NCBI GenBank assembly: GCA_013289855.1
Contig: JABCZD010000005.1
Location: 1-64,000 of the forward strand
DNA from: Acidobacteriota bacterium
GTDB taxonomy: Bacteria > Acidobacteriota > Terriglobia > Acidiferrales > UBA7541
Direction: 5' to 3'
Length of the DNA: 64,000 bases
Below are positions 47,970-56,677 of this stretch, one piece after another. Every line of letters starts with the position of its first letter. Within the stretch, counting starts at the first letter, position 1. A program made the translations under genes and the position numbers. The notes under the pieces are model-generated. The model saw only the letters and a program-made list of their open reading frames with translations, made no database searches and had not been told where the DNA came from.

Positions 47970-48185
47970 ATGCGGGATATGGTGGCTGGAGACGACAAAG
48001 TGTTTCTTGAGCCGGACGCAGAGTACGGCGGGTATGTGGTGGAATGTCCGTCGCTGCCGGGGACTTATTCGCAGGGGAAGACGGTTTCCGAGGCGCTGGC
48101 GAATATTCAGGAAGCGATTCAGTTGACGTTGGAAGACATGGAGAGCGCGGGTTCAAGATCGTCGATCCTGCCTAAATGCTGGTGA
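47970..48185 (+). CDS. Orphan HicB-family antitoxin-like protein
   Basis: 71 residues from ATG 47970 (ATG 47979 also possible). The core VFLEPDAEYGGYVVECPSLP, GTYSQGKTVSEALANIQEAI and LTLEDMES matches the HicB antitoxin fold. The tail SRSSILPKCW replaces the usual HicB C-terminus. No HicA toxin (short dsRNA-binding-like protein) is found on either side, so it is a solitary or decayed half of a hicAB pair. It ends next to a hairpin repeat. Confidence 0.75.
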   Translation: MRDMVAGDDKVFLEPDAEYGGYVVECPSLPGTYSQGKTVSEALANIQEAIQLTLEDMESAGSRSSILPKCW

Positions 48186-48216
48186 GCATCGTCATCGCTC
48201 GATACGTTTGGCCGAA

Positions 48217-48268
48217 TCTAAACCCGCACCCTTTGTAAGGACAAATTCCAAAGGGTGCGGCCCCCGGC
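48217..48268. repeat. CCGCACCCTTT hairpin element, left copy
   Basis: An 11-bp perfect stem, CCGCACCCTTT (48224-48234) and AAAGGGTGCGG (48250-48260), with a 15-nt loop and flanks TCTAAACC and CCCCCGGC. A same-orientation copy lies at 50066-50118, framing the DUF1566 and MBL genes. Confidence 0.75.
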
Positions 48269-48273
48269 GTGCA

Positions 48274-48780
48274 TCATTTTCCGGTTCCACGCACACACAG
48301 CGCACGCCCGGAGTAAAAGAGTTCGTCATCATTAGGCTTACCTGAGTTGAAGTCGAAGTACCACGCGTAACCGCTAGGGCGCCCACGATCATCGGTCCTC
48401 CGATTGCTGCTCCATTGATTGCCCGTCAAGAACAGATTGCCCTTTACATGCCAAGTATCAGTCCATGGCCTCTTGCTGGGGCCTGCCAGCCCGGGAGCTG
48501 TGGCACTGCTGTCAAAGATGGGTTGCAACTCGGCCATATTCGGCAGTCTCCAGTCAGAGAACCCGGCCAATCGCAGATCGCGGCAGTACTTGATGGCTTT
48601 CTTCCAGCCCACGTCTCTACCGTTGTCCCGCGCCGTCCACATTAGGCCTGTGGATGGATCCGTCCAGAAGCCGCGAACCTGAATTTCCTGTGCGCCCCCG
48701 CCTCCCGATGTTGATGGAGCGCTCGCTTGGATGGCAGTTGCAGAAAGCAGAAGCGCAGCGATCTTGGTGCAAAATTTCAT
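48274..48780 (-). CDS. Secreted DUF1566 (Lcl C-terminal-like) domain protein
   Basis: 168 residues with a signal peptide (about 1-21). The DUF1566 fold is clear: GFWTDPSTGLMWTARDNGRD, YCRDLRLAGFSDWRLPNMAE, then GYAWYFDFNSGK and a final ALCVRG. Such domains occur in secreted lectin-like or adhesion proteins. Its ATG overlaps the stop of a possible upstream frame (ATGA). Role unknown. Confidence 0.82.
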   Translation of the reverse strand: MKFCTKIAALLLSATAIQASAPSTSGGGGAQEIQVRGFWTDPSTGLMWTARDNGRDVGWKKAIKYCRDLRLAGFSDWRLPNMAELQPIFDSSATAPGLAGPSKRPWTDTWHVKGNLFLTGNQWSSNRRTDDRGRPSGYAWYFDFNSGKPNDDELFYSGRALCVRGTGK

Positions 48781-49157
48781 GATGCACTCCTCTTAGTTCC
48801 TCCGCCTGTTTGCGTACGACTGGTACACGTTGGCGACCCCGAGGAGCTCCACACTGCGCAACACTCCCGCTCGCACAGCCAGCCGACAAAATCAGAATGA
48901 AGAAACGGACCCTCTTTCGGTTTGTCAGAATACCGGAATCCATTGGAGCACCCCTCGTGCCAAGGTATTCGACTCGGCTCCGTGGCATCGATATTGAAAA
49001 CAAGTACAGAATAGGGGAATGGGCCGTTCAAGCTTGAACCGTTGAAGGTCGTTTGCTCCACCAGTGTCGGTTTAACCTGACAGAGCCCGGGTTCGATTGA
49101 ACGGTTAAGTTTGATTGGTCGGATAGTCAGAAACTGACCCACTACCGAATAGTGCAT
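48777..49157 (-). CDS. Possible small hypothetical gene upstream of the DUF1566 gene
   Basis: A 126-residue frame from ATG 49157 with no recognised family. Its stop overlaps the DUF1566 start codon as ATGA, and the shared junction carries AGGAG, features expected of a real coupled gene. Against it: no ribosome-binding site is obvious at its own start, the composition is unremarkable, and a competing open frame exists on the plus strand (48810-49037). If it is not real, the 48781-49188 gap holds no gene. Confidence 0.3.
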   Translation of the reverse strand: MHYSVVGQFLTIRPIKLNRSIEPGLCQVKPTLVEQTTFNGSSLNGPFPYSVLVFNIDATEPSRIPWHEGCSNGFRYSDKPKEGPFLHSDFVGWLCERECCAVWSSSGSPTCTSRTQTGGGTKRSAS

Positions 49158-49188
49158 TGAAGACGACTTCTGCGGAGCTGGAGGAATG

Positions 49189-50034
49189 ATGAGCGTGGTG
49201 CGGGCGATTCGCACGGGGGTGGTGCAGGTGCGGCGGGCGCAGATGGAATCGCGCGGGGCGGGGTTGGCTCGGATTGCGCACATGTTGCTGGACGAGGAAT
49301 GGTCTGAGTGGCTGCCGATTTATGCGTGGGTGATCGAGCATGAAGAGGGCGTGATTGTGGTGGATACGGGAGAGACGGCGCGCGTTCATGAGCCGGGGTA
49401 TCATCCACGATGGCATCCTTTTTACCGACGGGCCACGCACTTTTCCGTGCATCCGGAGGAGGAGATTGGTCCGCAACTGCGCGGGCTGGGAATTGCTGCG
49501 CGGGATGTGCGGCATGTGGTGCTGACGCATTTGCATACGGACCATGCGGGAGGGTTGCGGCACTTCGTGGGCGGAAAGATTTGGGTTTCGCGAGGGGAGT
49601 ACAAAAGGGCGAGCGGATTTGGCGCGAAAGTGGAGGGTTACTTGCCACACCGCTGGCCGAAATGGTGGACGCCAGAATTTTTGCGGTTTGATGCGCGGCC
49701 GTTCGGCCCTTTTGCGCAGAGCATGCCTTTGACGTCGAGCGGGGATGTGGTGGTGATCCCGACGCCGGGGCACACGCCGGATCATGTTTCGGTGGTGGTG
49801 CGCGGGTCGCCATCGTATTTTCTGGCTGGGGATACCAGCTACAACCAGAAGCTGTTGCTGGCGGGGAAAGTGGATGGGGTTAGTCCGAAAGAGGAGATTT
49901 CGCGACAGACGATGAGGAAGATCGTGGCGCTGGGGAAGGAGCGGCCGCTGGTTTATTTGCCGTCGCATGATCCGGAAGGGGCGGAGAGGCTGAGGAACGG
50001 GGAGACGATGCAGGTGCCGACGGGAAATTTATGA
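49189..50034 (+). CDS. MBL-fold hydrolase, AHL-lactonase-like
   Basis: 281 residues; ATG 49189 is chosen over ATG 49186 because GGAGG lies only 1 bp before the latter. The metallo-beta-lactamase zinc motif is HLHTDHAGG, preceded by GVIVVDTGETARVHEPGYHP and followed by TPGHTPDHVSVVV. The layout is that of N-acyl-homoserine lactonases (AiiA-like) and related lactonases. No signal peptide is evident. The substrate is unproven. It sits between the two copies of a hairpin element. Confidence 0.83.
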   Translation: MSVVRAIRTGVVQVRRAQMESRGAGLARIAHMLLDEEWSEWLPIYAWVIEHEEGVIVVDTGETARVHEPGYHPRWHPFYRRATHFSVHPEEEIGPQLRGLGIAARDVRHVVLTHLHTDHAGGLRHFVGGKIWVSRGEYKRASGFGAKVEGYLPHRWPKWWTPEFLRFDARPFGPFAQSMPLTSSGDVVVIPTPGHTPDHVSVVVRGSPSYFLAGDTSYNQKLLLAGKVDGVSPKEEISRQTMRKIVALGKERPLVYLPSHDPEGAERLRNGETMQVPTGNL

Positions 50035-50065
50035 GAGTGTGTCGTTCCTCGCCGACCTGGCTGAG

Positions 50066-50118
50066 TCTAAACCCGCACCTTTTTCTAAGGGCAAATTCCA
50101 AAGGGTGCGGCACCCGGC
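50066..50118. repeat. CCGCACCCTTT hairpin element, right copy
   Basis: CCGCACC-TTT (50073-50082) pairs with AAAGGGTGCGG (50100-50110), with flanks TCTAAACC and CACCCGGCC. It differs from the left copy (48217-48268) by a few bases mainly in the loop and keeps its orientation, about 1.85 kb away. Confidence 0.75.
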
Positions 50119-50159
50119 CTGAGCGAGGCGCCCAACAAACACCGGCATGTTGACACTGT

Positions 50160-50873
50160 CTAGACAGCCCTATTTGAGAGCGCTCCGACAGGAAACGCTT
50201 CATGAATTCTGGCTATTTCGCTCTCGATCTGGTCCGCCGAAACGCGGGATTCGATGATCAACGGAATCTCCTCCGCGATAAGGCCGGCGACCTGCATATA
50301 AGCAAGTATCGACGCGTAGGACAGCGGATCGTGCTGGCTGGCCGAATTCACTTCACTGACATGGACCTGACACAGCCTGCCGCCAAACGATTTTAGGATC
50401 CGGTACGCTTCAGTCATGGTCGTATCAAACTGGCGAGCATGGCCAATGTCGAAGCACAGTCGAGCATCCGGAAGTTTCTCGAAAACAATGCTGAGCTCCT
50501 CAGCCGTCCGCCCGACAGATTTTCGTCGATCCATATTTTCTACCGCCAATTGCTTACCAAATCGCCGCCAAATCGCAAAGTCAAAGATTGTGTCCGGGTG
50601 AATGATTATGGGCCAGCTCGGCGGCACAAGCTTTCGTAGGCTGTCGGCAATCTCGGTTTCGTCATTTTCTTGGAACTGGCTAGGAGCATGAATTGCTACG
50701 TATTTGTAAGAGTTTAGGGGAAGTTCTGCGATGGCATGGAGCAGTACTGGCAGTTCCCAAGAGCGCAATGCAGAAAGTTCAATCGAGTTTACGGACTTTC
50801 CTTCCAGCACTTTTAACGCCAGCATGAAATCCGCTCTTGTGAGTGCGCCTGTAGAAAACCCTATTGGTCTCAT
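50160..50873 (-). CDS. TIM-barrel protein (sugar phosphate isomerase/AP endonuclease 2 superfamily)
   Basis: A 237-residue TIM barrel. Family-type metal-site segments are visible: AIHAPSQF, IIHPDTI, LAVENMDRR, CFDIGHARQFD and VHVSEVN, ending LIIESRVS. Members bind divalent metals and act as isomerases/epimerases or as endonuclease IV. The ATG directly abuts the nucleotidyltransferase stop (TAGATG), so the two are co-translated. The actual reaction is unknown; base composition looks more AT-rich than the flanking genes. Confidence 0.75.
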   Translation of the reverse strand: MRPIGFSTGALTRADFMLALKVLEGKSVNSIELSALRSWELPVLLHAIAELPLNSYKYVAIHAPSQFQENDETEIADSLRKLVPPSWPIIIHPDTIFDFAIWRRFGKQLAVENMDRRKSVGRTAEELSIVFEKLPDARLCFDIGHARQFDTTMTEAYRILKSFGGRLCQVHVSEVNSASQHDPLSYASILAYMQVAGLIAEEIPLIIESRVSADQIESEIARIHEAFPVGALSNRAV

Positions 50874-51971
50874 CTAAAAAACCCCAAATTCCATCGTAAG
50901 TGCGTGCAGTTCTGTATTAGGTTCCAGGAATAACTCGCGAAGCGCGTTTCCGAAATCACGACGCAGCTGTCGCGCATACTGAAACACTTCGTCGGTTTCA
51001 AGCTTCTCGACCGCGAGAGTATCAAGATGCTCCCTTGGAGTCAGGCCCGATTTTCCTAGTTGCTCGTCCGCCATCAGACCTACGAACTTATCATAAGAAT
51101 CGAACAGGCGTTTGGAGGTAGGAAGCATCTTTTCATAGTGGGCCAGACGGTTCGCGAGTGCCTCCAGCGGGGTTCTCGAGAGGTTCGCACGTAGATGTTC
51201 TATCAATGACTGCTGATTTCGCCCCGCAGACATCTCTTGCCACTCCGTTGCTGGGATATCGAGACGACAGCTATAGCATGCAAGCAGACCGGCCACGTAG
51301 GTGAGCTTTCGCGACAAACCGAGTTTTATGCTCCTAAGAGCATAGCCTTTGTTGGCCCGCGTACGCTGCTTGTACGCGACGTCGACCACAACGGTACGCC
51401 AATACCGGGAAATGTCGTTCAAAAGAAACAGCGGCACAGCCCGCGACCTCTCTTTGTCCCAGAGCCCGCGATCTTCCTTCACGTAGCGACTCAAAACATT
51501 CTTGATGACTCGATTCCAGGCGTCCGGGTTTCCAAGTGGCTTGGACTCAAGCAGCAAAAGCATCCGGCGCGTGGTGTTCGCATTAGAATCATCCTCGCCC
51601 CCAATCCAATGAAGAATTTGGTGGCTAAACACAAGATCGCCAAATGTTCCTTCCACCCCTGGTCCTTTGACAACTTTCGCAAATCGGCGTTGAATTTCGA
51701 GCGCAGCATCCAGGTGTTCCGGAACAGCTATTCCATCAACAACAAGAGTCCAATCAGCGTCGCTACTGCTTGTCGCTTCGTCTCTGGCAAGCGAGCCGAA
51801 CACGACGATGCTCGTGTCAGTGGGTTCCACCCCTGCTACGGTGTCCTGCAATTCCTTTCGCCGTCGCGGCGTGTATTCGCGAGCGGTTCTTAGATACTTC
51901 CAGTCGCTCCCAGTCAGGCGAGCGAGAATCTCTACCGGATTGTCCTTATCGTCTGTCGGAGGCAGTGCCAT
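50874..51971 (-). CDS. GSX10DXD nucleotidyltransferase (pol-beta superfamily)
   Basis: A 365-residue protein. G59-S60 followed by exactly ten residues and D71-A-D73 (FGSLARDE to SDADWTLVVDG) makes the nucleotidyltransferase active site. The helical C-terminal 200 residues are unassigned and show some resemblance in layout to GlnD/DUF294-type substrate domains. It could transfer an NMP to protein, RNA or a small molecule. It sits directly upstream of a TIM-barrel gene with no gap, a pairing I do not recognise from known systems. Confidence 0.78.
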   Translation of the reverse strand: MALPPTDDKDNPVEILARLTGSDWKYLRTAREYTPRRRKELQDTVAGVEPTDTSIVVFGSLARDEATSSSDADWTLVVDGIAVPEHLDAALEIQRRFAKVVKGPGVEGTFGDLVFSHQILHWIGGEDDSNANTTRRMLLLLESKPLGNPDAWNRVIKNVLSRYVKEDRGLWDKERSRAVPLFLLNDISRYWRTVVVDVAYKQRTRANKGYALRSIKLGLSRKLTYVAGLLACYSCRLDIPATEWQEMSAGRNQQSLIEHLRANLSRTPLEALANRLAHYEKMLPTSKRLFDSYDKFVGLMADEQLGKSGLTPREHLDTLAVEKLETDEVFQYARQLRRDFGNALRELFLEPNTELHALTMEFGVF

Positions 51972-52138
51972 TCACCCTCGCTCTTGCCAGTTTTCTATTC
52001 CTGGCGACACAACACACTCGCATCGGGAGTTTAATTGGATTTTCTTGAAGATGGCAAACCGGCTTGCATGGGAAGTAGTCGCTCTCGGTCGCAGCGTAAA
52101 GGATCAGGCTTACCGGAAGCTGGTCCCCGGGGGTTGCG

Positions 52139-53917
52139 CTACTTTGATTTTTGCTGGGCGATCCATTGGTTGGTGCGGGCGTCCAGCATGTCCAGCGGCA
52201 GCGTGCCGCCGTTGAGCATTTCGTCGTGGAAGGTGCGGATGTCGAATTTGGGGCCGAGTTCTTTTTGGGCGCGGTCGCGAAGTTCGCGGAATTTGAGCTG
52301 GCCGAGTTTGTAACTGAGGGCTTGGGCGGGCCAGGAGATGTAGCGATCGGTTTCGGTCTGGATGGTGGGCTCATCGACGGCGCCGGATTTGCGGAAGAAG
52401 TCCACGACTTGTTCGCGGGTCCAGCCTTTGGAGTGAATGCCGGTATCAACGACGAGACGGACGGCGCGAAAGAGTTCGGAGGAGAGGCGGCCGTAGTCCG
52501 AGACGGGATCCTGATAGAAGCCAACATCTTTGCCGAGCTGCTCGGCGTAAAGCGCCCAACCTTCGATGTAGGCATTGAAGCCGAGGCCGTGCTGACGGAA
52601 TTTCGGCAGGCCGGTGAGTTGCTGCTGGACGGAGAGCTGCATGTGATGCCCGGGAATGCCTTCGTGATAGGCGATGGCTTCATCGTCGATGAGCGAGCGC
52701 TCGGCAAAATTGGAAGTGGCGACGACGACGCGGCCGGGGCGCTTGCCGTCCGGCGTGCCGGTGACGTAATGGGTTGCGGCGGTGGACTGGAAGGCGGGGA
52801 TGGCTTCGACGGTTACCGGGGATTTGGGAAGCAAGGTGAAAAGCTCCGGGAGCTTAGGCTCCATCTGGGCGATGTAGCGGCGGAAATCTTCGAGGATCTG
52901 CTCCGCGGAAGTGGGTTTGTATTTGGGATTGGTTTTGACGGACGCGCGGAAGGCGGCGAGATCGGGGAAGCCTTCTTTGATGGCGATGGCGGTCATCTCT
53001 TTTTCGATGCGAGCGATTTCGCGAAGGCCGAGCTGGTGAATTTCGTCGGCGGTCAGGTGCGTGGTGGTGCGGGCGTAGATATCGTTTTCGTAGCGCTGCT
53101 GGCCGTCGGGCAGCGAGGTGATGGCTAGCGTGGTGCGTCCGGCGGGGGCGTATTCCGTTTGCACGAAGGCGGCGAATTTTTTGTAAGCGGGGAAGACGTC
53201 GGTGTTGATGGCCTCGGTGATTTGCTGCGTGAGGCGCGTTTGCTCTTCGGCGGAGATGCTGGCGGGATATTTTTTGGTGGGGAGCAGGAAAGGGTTGGCG
53301 TCAATGATGCCCTGGCACTGCGCGGGGATTTTTTCCAGCAGGAAGCGCACGGGCATGAGCTTGTCTCGCATGCCGGCGCGGAGGACTTCTTCGGTTTGCG
53401 CAAGCGCGAGGGGGATCTGGTGCAGGCGGGCGATGTAGTCCTCGTAATGCTTGACGGAATCGAGAGGCACGCTGAGCGGAAGGTCGGCGAGACTGGTGTG
53501 GATGCCGTTTTGCTGGTTGATGGGCATCTCGTATTCCTTGAATTTAAAGTCGGTGACGCGCTGCTGGAGAACGCGGATGAGGAGATCGTGGGAGAGCTGG
53601 TCCTGATCGGAAAAGCCGGAGGAGGGGATGGCGGTGATGCGGGCTAGAAACGCTTCGTTGAGTTTTTCGCGGGCGGCGAGGGCGGCTAGGGAATCGTCGG
53701 TGAGTTTATCGTTGTAGCGGTAATCGCCGAAGGCGGTGGCGCGCTCGGGATTGTTGCGGAGGTCGGATTCGTATTGCTCGTCGAAGAGGGCGTTTTGCGC
53801 GGCGAGGCGATCGGGGACGGAGGTTGGGCCTTGGGCGCGGAGAGAGGCGGCGGCGAGAATTAAAAAGAGCGGGCACAGGCAAGCTGGCAACAGGAATATG
53901 GTGATTTTTTTGTGCAT
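52139..53917 (-). CDS. DUF885 family secreted protein (metallopeptidase-like)
   Basis: 592 residues with a signal peptide (about 1-28). The DUF885 hallmark AIAYHEGIPGHHMQLSVQQQ, an HEXXH-like zinc site, lies near residue 430, followed by YIEGWALYAEQLGKDVGFY. N-terminal features such as TAFGDYRYNDKL are family-typical. Members are presumed periplasmic or lipoprotein peptidases. Alone on the minus strand; 167 bp separate it from the nucleotidyltransferase start region. Confidence 0.88.
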   Translation of the reverse strand: MHKKITIFLLPACLCPLFLILAAASLRAQGPTSVPDRLAAQNALFDEQYESDLRNNPERATAFGDYRYNDKLTDDSLAALAAREKLNEAFLARITAIPSSGFSDQDQLSHDLLIRVLQQRVTDFKFKEYEMPINQQNGIHTSLADLPLSVPLDSVKHYEDYIARLHQIPLALAQTEEVLRAGMRDKLMPVRFLLEKIPAQCQGIIDANPFLLPTKKYPASISAEEQTRLTQQITEAINTDVFPAYKKFAAFVQTEYAPAGRTTLAITSLPDGQQRYENDIYARTTTHLTADEIHQLGLREIARIEKEMTAIAIKEGFPDLAAFRASVKTNPKYKPTSAEQILEDFRRYIAQMEPKLPELFTLLPKSPVTVEAIPAFQSTAATHYVTGTPDGKRPGRVVVATSNFAERSLIDDEAIAYHEGIPGHHMQLSVQQQLTGLPKFRQHGLGFNAYIEGWALYAEQLGKDVGFYQDPVSDYGRLSSELFRAVRLVVDTGIHSKGWTREQVVDFFRKSGAVDEPTIQTETDRYISWPAQALSYKLGQLKFRELRDRAQKELGPKFDIRTFHDEMLNGGTLPLDMLDARTNQWIAQQKSK

Positions 53918-53997
53918 TGCGGGAGCTTATCACTGTTGCGGATTGGACGGGAGAAGGTGTCGGAGTTTTCGCCATGCGCCGCGTTAAGTCAAAAGCA

Positions 53998-54062
53998 CGG
54001 GTCTGAAGACCCGCCGCTACAACTGGCGTGGTAAAAGCGGCGTCAAGCCGCCGCACTCCAAT
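53998..54062. repeat. Pair of hairpin repeats between DUF885 and SDR genes
   Basis: On the minus strand GTAGCGG then CGGGTC-TTCA-GACCCG (54020-53998) is a member of the GTAG/TTYA hairpin family. Next to it GGAGTGCGGCGGCTTGACGC (54062-54036 region) repeats the element at 39980-40007. Confidence 0.7.
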
Positions 54063-54812
54063 TTAGATTTGGGCCATGCCGCCGTCTACGAAGAGTTCGA
54101 TGCCGGCGACGTAGCTGCTGTCGTCGGAAGCGAGGAAGACTACGGCTTTGGCGATTTCGTCGGAGGTGCCGACGCGACCGAGGGGCACCATGCTGGCCAT
54201 GCCCGCTTTGAATTGGGCGACTTCTTCCGGAGTGGGGAGCAGGGCGGCGACGCCGGGAGTGTCAATGGGGCCGGGGCTTACGACGTTGACGCGAATGTTG
54301 CGGGCCTTGAGATCGACGGTCCAGGTGCGAGCGAAGGAACGGACGGCGGCTTTGGTGGCGCTATAAACACTGAAGTTGGCCATGCCTTTTATGGAGACGA
54401 TGCTGGCGTTGAGAATGATGGCGCCGCCATCGGTGAAGAGTGGGAGGGCTTTTTGTACCGTGAAGAGCAAGCCTTTTACGTTAGCGTTGAAAGTTTTGTC
54501 GTAATGGGCTTCGGTGATGGAACCTAGCGGGGCGAACTCGCCGCCGCCGGCGTTGGCGAAGAGAATGTCCACGCGGCCTTTTTCTTTTTTGACTACGGAA
54601 TAGAGTTTGTCGAGATCGGCGAGATTGCTGACGTCGCCCTGGACGGCGGTTACGTTTTTGCCGATTTTCTTTACGGCGGCGTCGAGTTCGGCTTGGCGGC
54701 GGCCGGTGATGAAGACGTAGGCGCCTTCGGAGACGAAGCGCTCGGCGGTGGCGAGGCCGATGCCGCTGTTGCCGCCGGTGATTACTGCGATTTTGCCATT
54801 GAGCTTGGCCAT
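54063..54812 (-). CDS. SDR family oxidoreductase
   Basis: 249 residues from ATG 54812, with GGAG 7 bp upstream (the in-frame extension to 54866 is not supported). Cofactor motif TGGNSGIG, structural NAG in [10 protein letters not shown], and the catalytic Ser and YSATK (Tyr-X3-Lys) identify a classical short-chain dehydrogenase. It would use NAD(P)H on an alcohol or ketone. Same strand as the next SDR gene but 203 bp apart. Confidence 0.88.
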   Translation of the reverse strand: MAKLNGKIAVITGGNSGIGLATAERFVSEGAYVFITGRRQAELDAAVKKIGKNVTAVQGDVSNLADLDKLYSVVKKEKGRVDILFANAGGGEFAPLGSITEAHYDKTFNANVKGLLFTVQKALPLFTDGGAIILNASIVSIKGMANFSVYSATKAAVRSFARTWTVDLKARNIRVNVVSPGPIDTPGVAALLPTPEEVAQFKAGMASMVPLGRVGTSDEIAKAVVFLASDDSSYVAGIELFVDGGMAQI

Positions 54813-55015
54813 TTTATTTCTCCGGTGCAGAGTTCCTCTGCCAATTGCAAAAAACTTGTAGCGCACCTACGGTGCTCGAGTGAGCTGTTGCGCAATCGTT
54901 TCCCGGCCCTTGCGGGCTGGGCTAACGTGTGCCGCGCCTCCGTCGCTGGGTTAGTCATCAACGGGATGACGGCGCGACGTTTGCGCCACGCCGTCTCTAT
55001 CCGGGCGGAAACGTT

Positions 55016-55768
55016 TTAGCGCATGCCGCCGGCAATGACGAGGGTTTCGCCGGTCAGCCACGCGGAGTCATCGGAGGCGAAGAATACCGCGGCGGGTGCG
55101 ATGTCTTCGGGCTGGCCTACGCGGCCGAGCGGGGTCTTGGACTCGACGTCCTTCTGAAAATCGCTGCCAGCTATTCCGGCGGAGTGCACGCCTTCGGTGA
55201 GCACCATGCCCGGGTTAATCGAATTGACGCGGATTTTCTTCGGGCCGAGTTCGTTGGCCAGCGAGCGGGTAACGGCATCGACCGCGCCTTTGGTGGCGAC
55301 GTACACCGAAGCATTGGGCGGCGCGAGGGTGCTAACCACGGAGCTGATATTGATGATGCTGCCGCCCTTCGGGCCAAACTGCTTGGCCGCAGCTTGCGAA
55401 GTGAGAATCAGTCCGAGGACGTTGAGGTTGAATTGCTTGTGGAAGAGATCTTCGGTGACGGCTTCGAGAGGCACGAACTCGTAAATTCCGGCGTTGTTGA
55501 CAAGGATGTCCAGCGGGCCGAAGGCCTTTTTGGATTCGGCGAAGAGGCGATCGATATCGGCCTTGTTGGACACGTCGCCTTGCACGGCTACGGCTTTGCC
55601 GCCGGCTTTGGTGATGTCCGCGACGACGCGGTCCGCGCCTTCCTTGCTGGAAGAATAGTTGACGACGACGGAGGCGCCTTCGGCCGCGAGGTGCTTGGCG
55701 ATGGAGGCGCCGATGCCCTTGGAGGCTCCGGTGACGATGGCAACTTTATTGGGCAGTTTCTTGGACAT
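55016..55768 (-). CDS. SDR family oxidoreductase (FabG-like)
   Basis: 250 residues with TGASKGIG, NNAGIYEF, an ISS catalytic Ser and YVATKGAV. The closing segment is typical of 3-ketoacyl-ACP reductase-like or glucose-dehydrogenase-like SDRs. It is divergent from a TetR regulator; a TACC-N4-GGTA palindrome lies in the 137-bp intergenic region, so it is the probable regulatory target. A GC-rich hairpin follows its stop. Confidence 0.9.
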   Translation of the reverse strand: MSKKLPNKVAIVTGASKGIGASIAKHLAAEGASVVVNYSSSKEGADRVVADITKAGGKAVAVQGDVSNKADIDRLFAESKKAFGPLDILVNNAGIYEFVPLEAVTEDLFHKQFNLNVLGLILTSQAAAKQFGPKGGSIINISSVVSTLAPPNASVYVATKGAVDAVTRSLANELGPKKIRVNSINPGMVLTEGVHSAGIAGSDFQKDVESKTPLGRVGQPEDIAPAAVFFASDDSAWLTGETLVIAGGMR

Positions 55769-55854
55769 GAAAGATCTCCTTGTTGTTTTGTACTTGCCGG
55801 TACTTAATTCGTCATGCGGCGCATTCTTAGAATGACGGCCGTCGAGGTGTTTCT

Positions 55855-55866
55855 TACCGACTGGTA
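55855..55866. promoter_or_regulatory. TetR-type operator between SDR and TetR genes
   Basis: TACCGACTGGTA has perfect TACC/GGTA arms around a 4-bp centre, the usual form for this TetR subgroup. It lies 40 bp upstream of the TetR start and 87 bp upstream of the divergent SDR start. Confidence 0.6.
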
Positions 55867-55905
55867 TGTTATGATGCTCGCTGGCCGGGAAGGATACAAA
55901 AATTT

Positions 55906-56568
55906 ATGAGAGCCCACCAGAAGGTTGCAAAGAAACGGGTTAGGGCGCCGGGCAGGCCGCGGGGGTTCGATCCAGAGAAAGCGCTGGGTCGGGCGCTGCG
56001 GGTGTTTTGGAAGCACGGGTATGAGGGGGCGTCGCTCGCGGATCTTACTGAGGCTATGGGGATTAACCGGCCGAGCATGTACGCGGCGTTTGGGAATAAG
56101 GAAGAGCTGTTTCGGAAGGTGCTGGACCTTTACGGGAAGAGCACTGGTGTTTACCAGCAGGAAGCCTTAAATGAAGCGACGGCGCACGGGGCGGTGAAAA
56201 AGATCCTGCTTGGCGCGGCGGATGCGCTCGGCGATGCGAGAAATCCGCGGGGTTGTTTGCTGCTGCAGGGGGGACTGGCGTGCGGGGATGAATCGAACGC
56301 GGTGCGGCGGGAATTGTGCGCGCGGCGAGGTGAAGGAGAGGCCGCGATTCGCGAACGGCTGGAGCGGGCGAAGGCAGAAGGAGATTTGCCTGCTGATGCA
56401 GACGCCGCGGAGTTGGCTGGTTATGTGACGGCAGTGTTGCAGGGAATGTCGGTGCAGGCGGCGGGTGGGGCGAGACGCGAAAAATTGCGGGGAATTGCCA
56501 CGAGGGCGATGGCGGCTTGGCCAGGGGAGCGTCAAGGCGTTGACGCTAGCGAAGGGTTGGCGATTTGA
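55906..56568 (+). CDS. TetR/AcrR family regulator
   Basis: A 220-residue regulator. The basic N-terminus with GRPRGFDPEKALGRALRVFW is followed by the DNA-binding helices ASLADLTEAMGINRPSMYAAF. The ligand domain is helical, including GCLLLQGGLACG. The whole N-terminus is typical of TetR proteins that repress an adjacent short-chain dehydrogenase. Divergent from the FabG-like SDR; probably controls it and itself. Confidence 0.9.
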   Translation: MRAHQKVAKKRVRAPGRPRGFDPEKALGRALRVFWKHGYEGASLADLTEAMGINRPSMYAAFGNKEELFRKVLDLYGKSTGVYQQEALNEATAHGAVKKILLGAADALGDARNPRGCLLLQGGLACGDESNAVRRELCARRGEGEAAIRERLERAKAEGDLPADADAAELAGYVTAVLQGMSVQAAGGARREKLRGIATRAMAAWPGERQGVDASEGLAI

Positions 56569-56646
56569 GGATTTGGTATTGCAACTGATCGATCGCGATA
56601 GATATGCAGGTGTTTGTATTTTGTAATTTCCCGGAGCAAGGATTAG

Positions 56647-56670
56647 GCCGAACTGAAGTCCGGCGCCTAC
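56647..56670 (-). repeat. GTAG-led hairpin repeat
   Basis: On the minus strand GTAGGC then GCCGGAC-TTCA-GTTCGGC, a 7-bp stem with one G-T pair. It lies between the convergent TetR and aldo/keto reductase genes. Confidence 0.7.
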
Positions 56671-56677
56671 AAAACCC

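Noticed and set aside
47970..48185. Complete hicAB toxin-antitoxin system
   Set aside because: No HicA-like frame exists on either side of the HicB-like gene.
52151..53128. Long plus-strand frame rich in Gly/Asp/Glu antisense to the DUF885 gene
   Set aside because: Mirror of a strongly supported peptidase gene; composition is that of a reverse-complement artefact. The same applies to 54929-55807, 46429-47181, 41093-41830 and 49105-49968.
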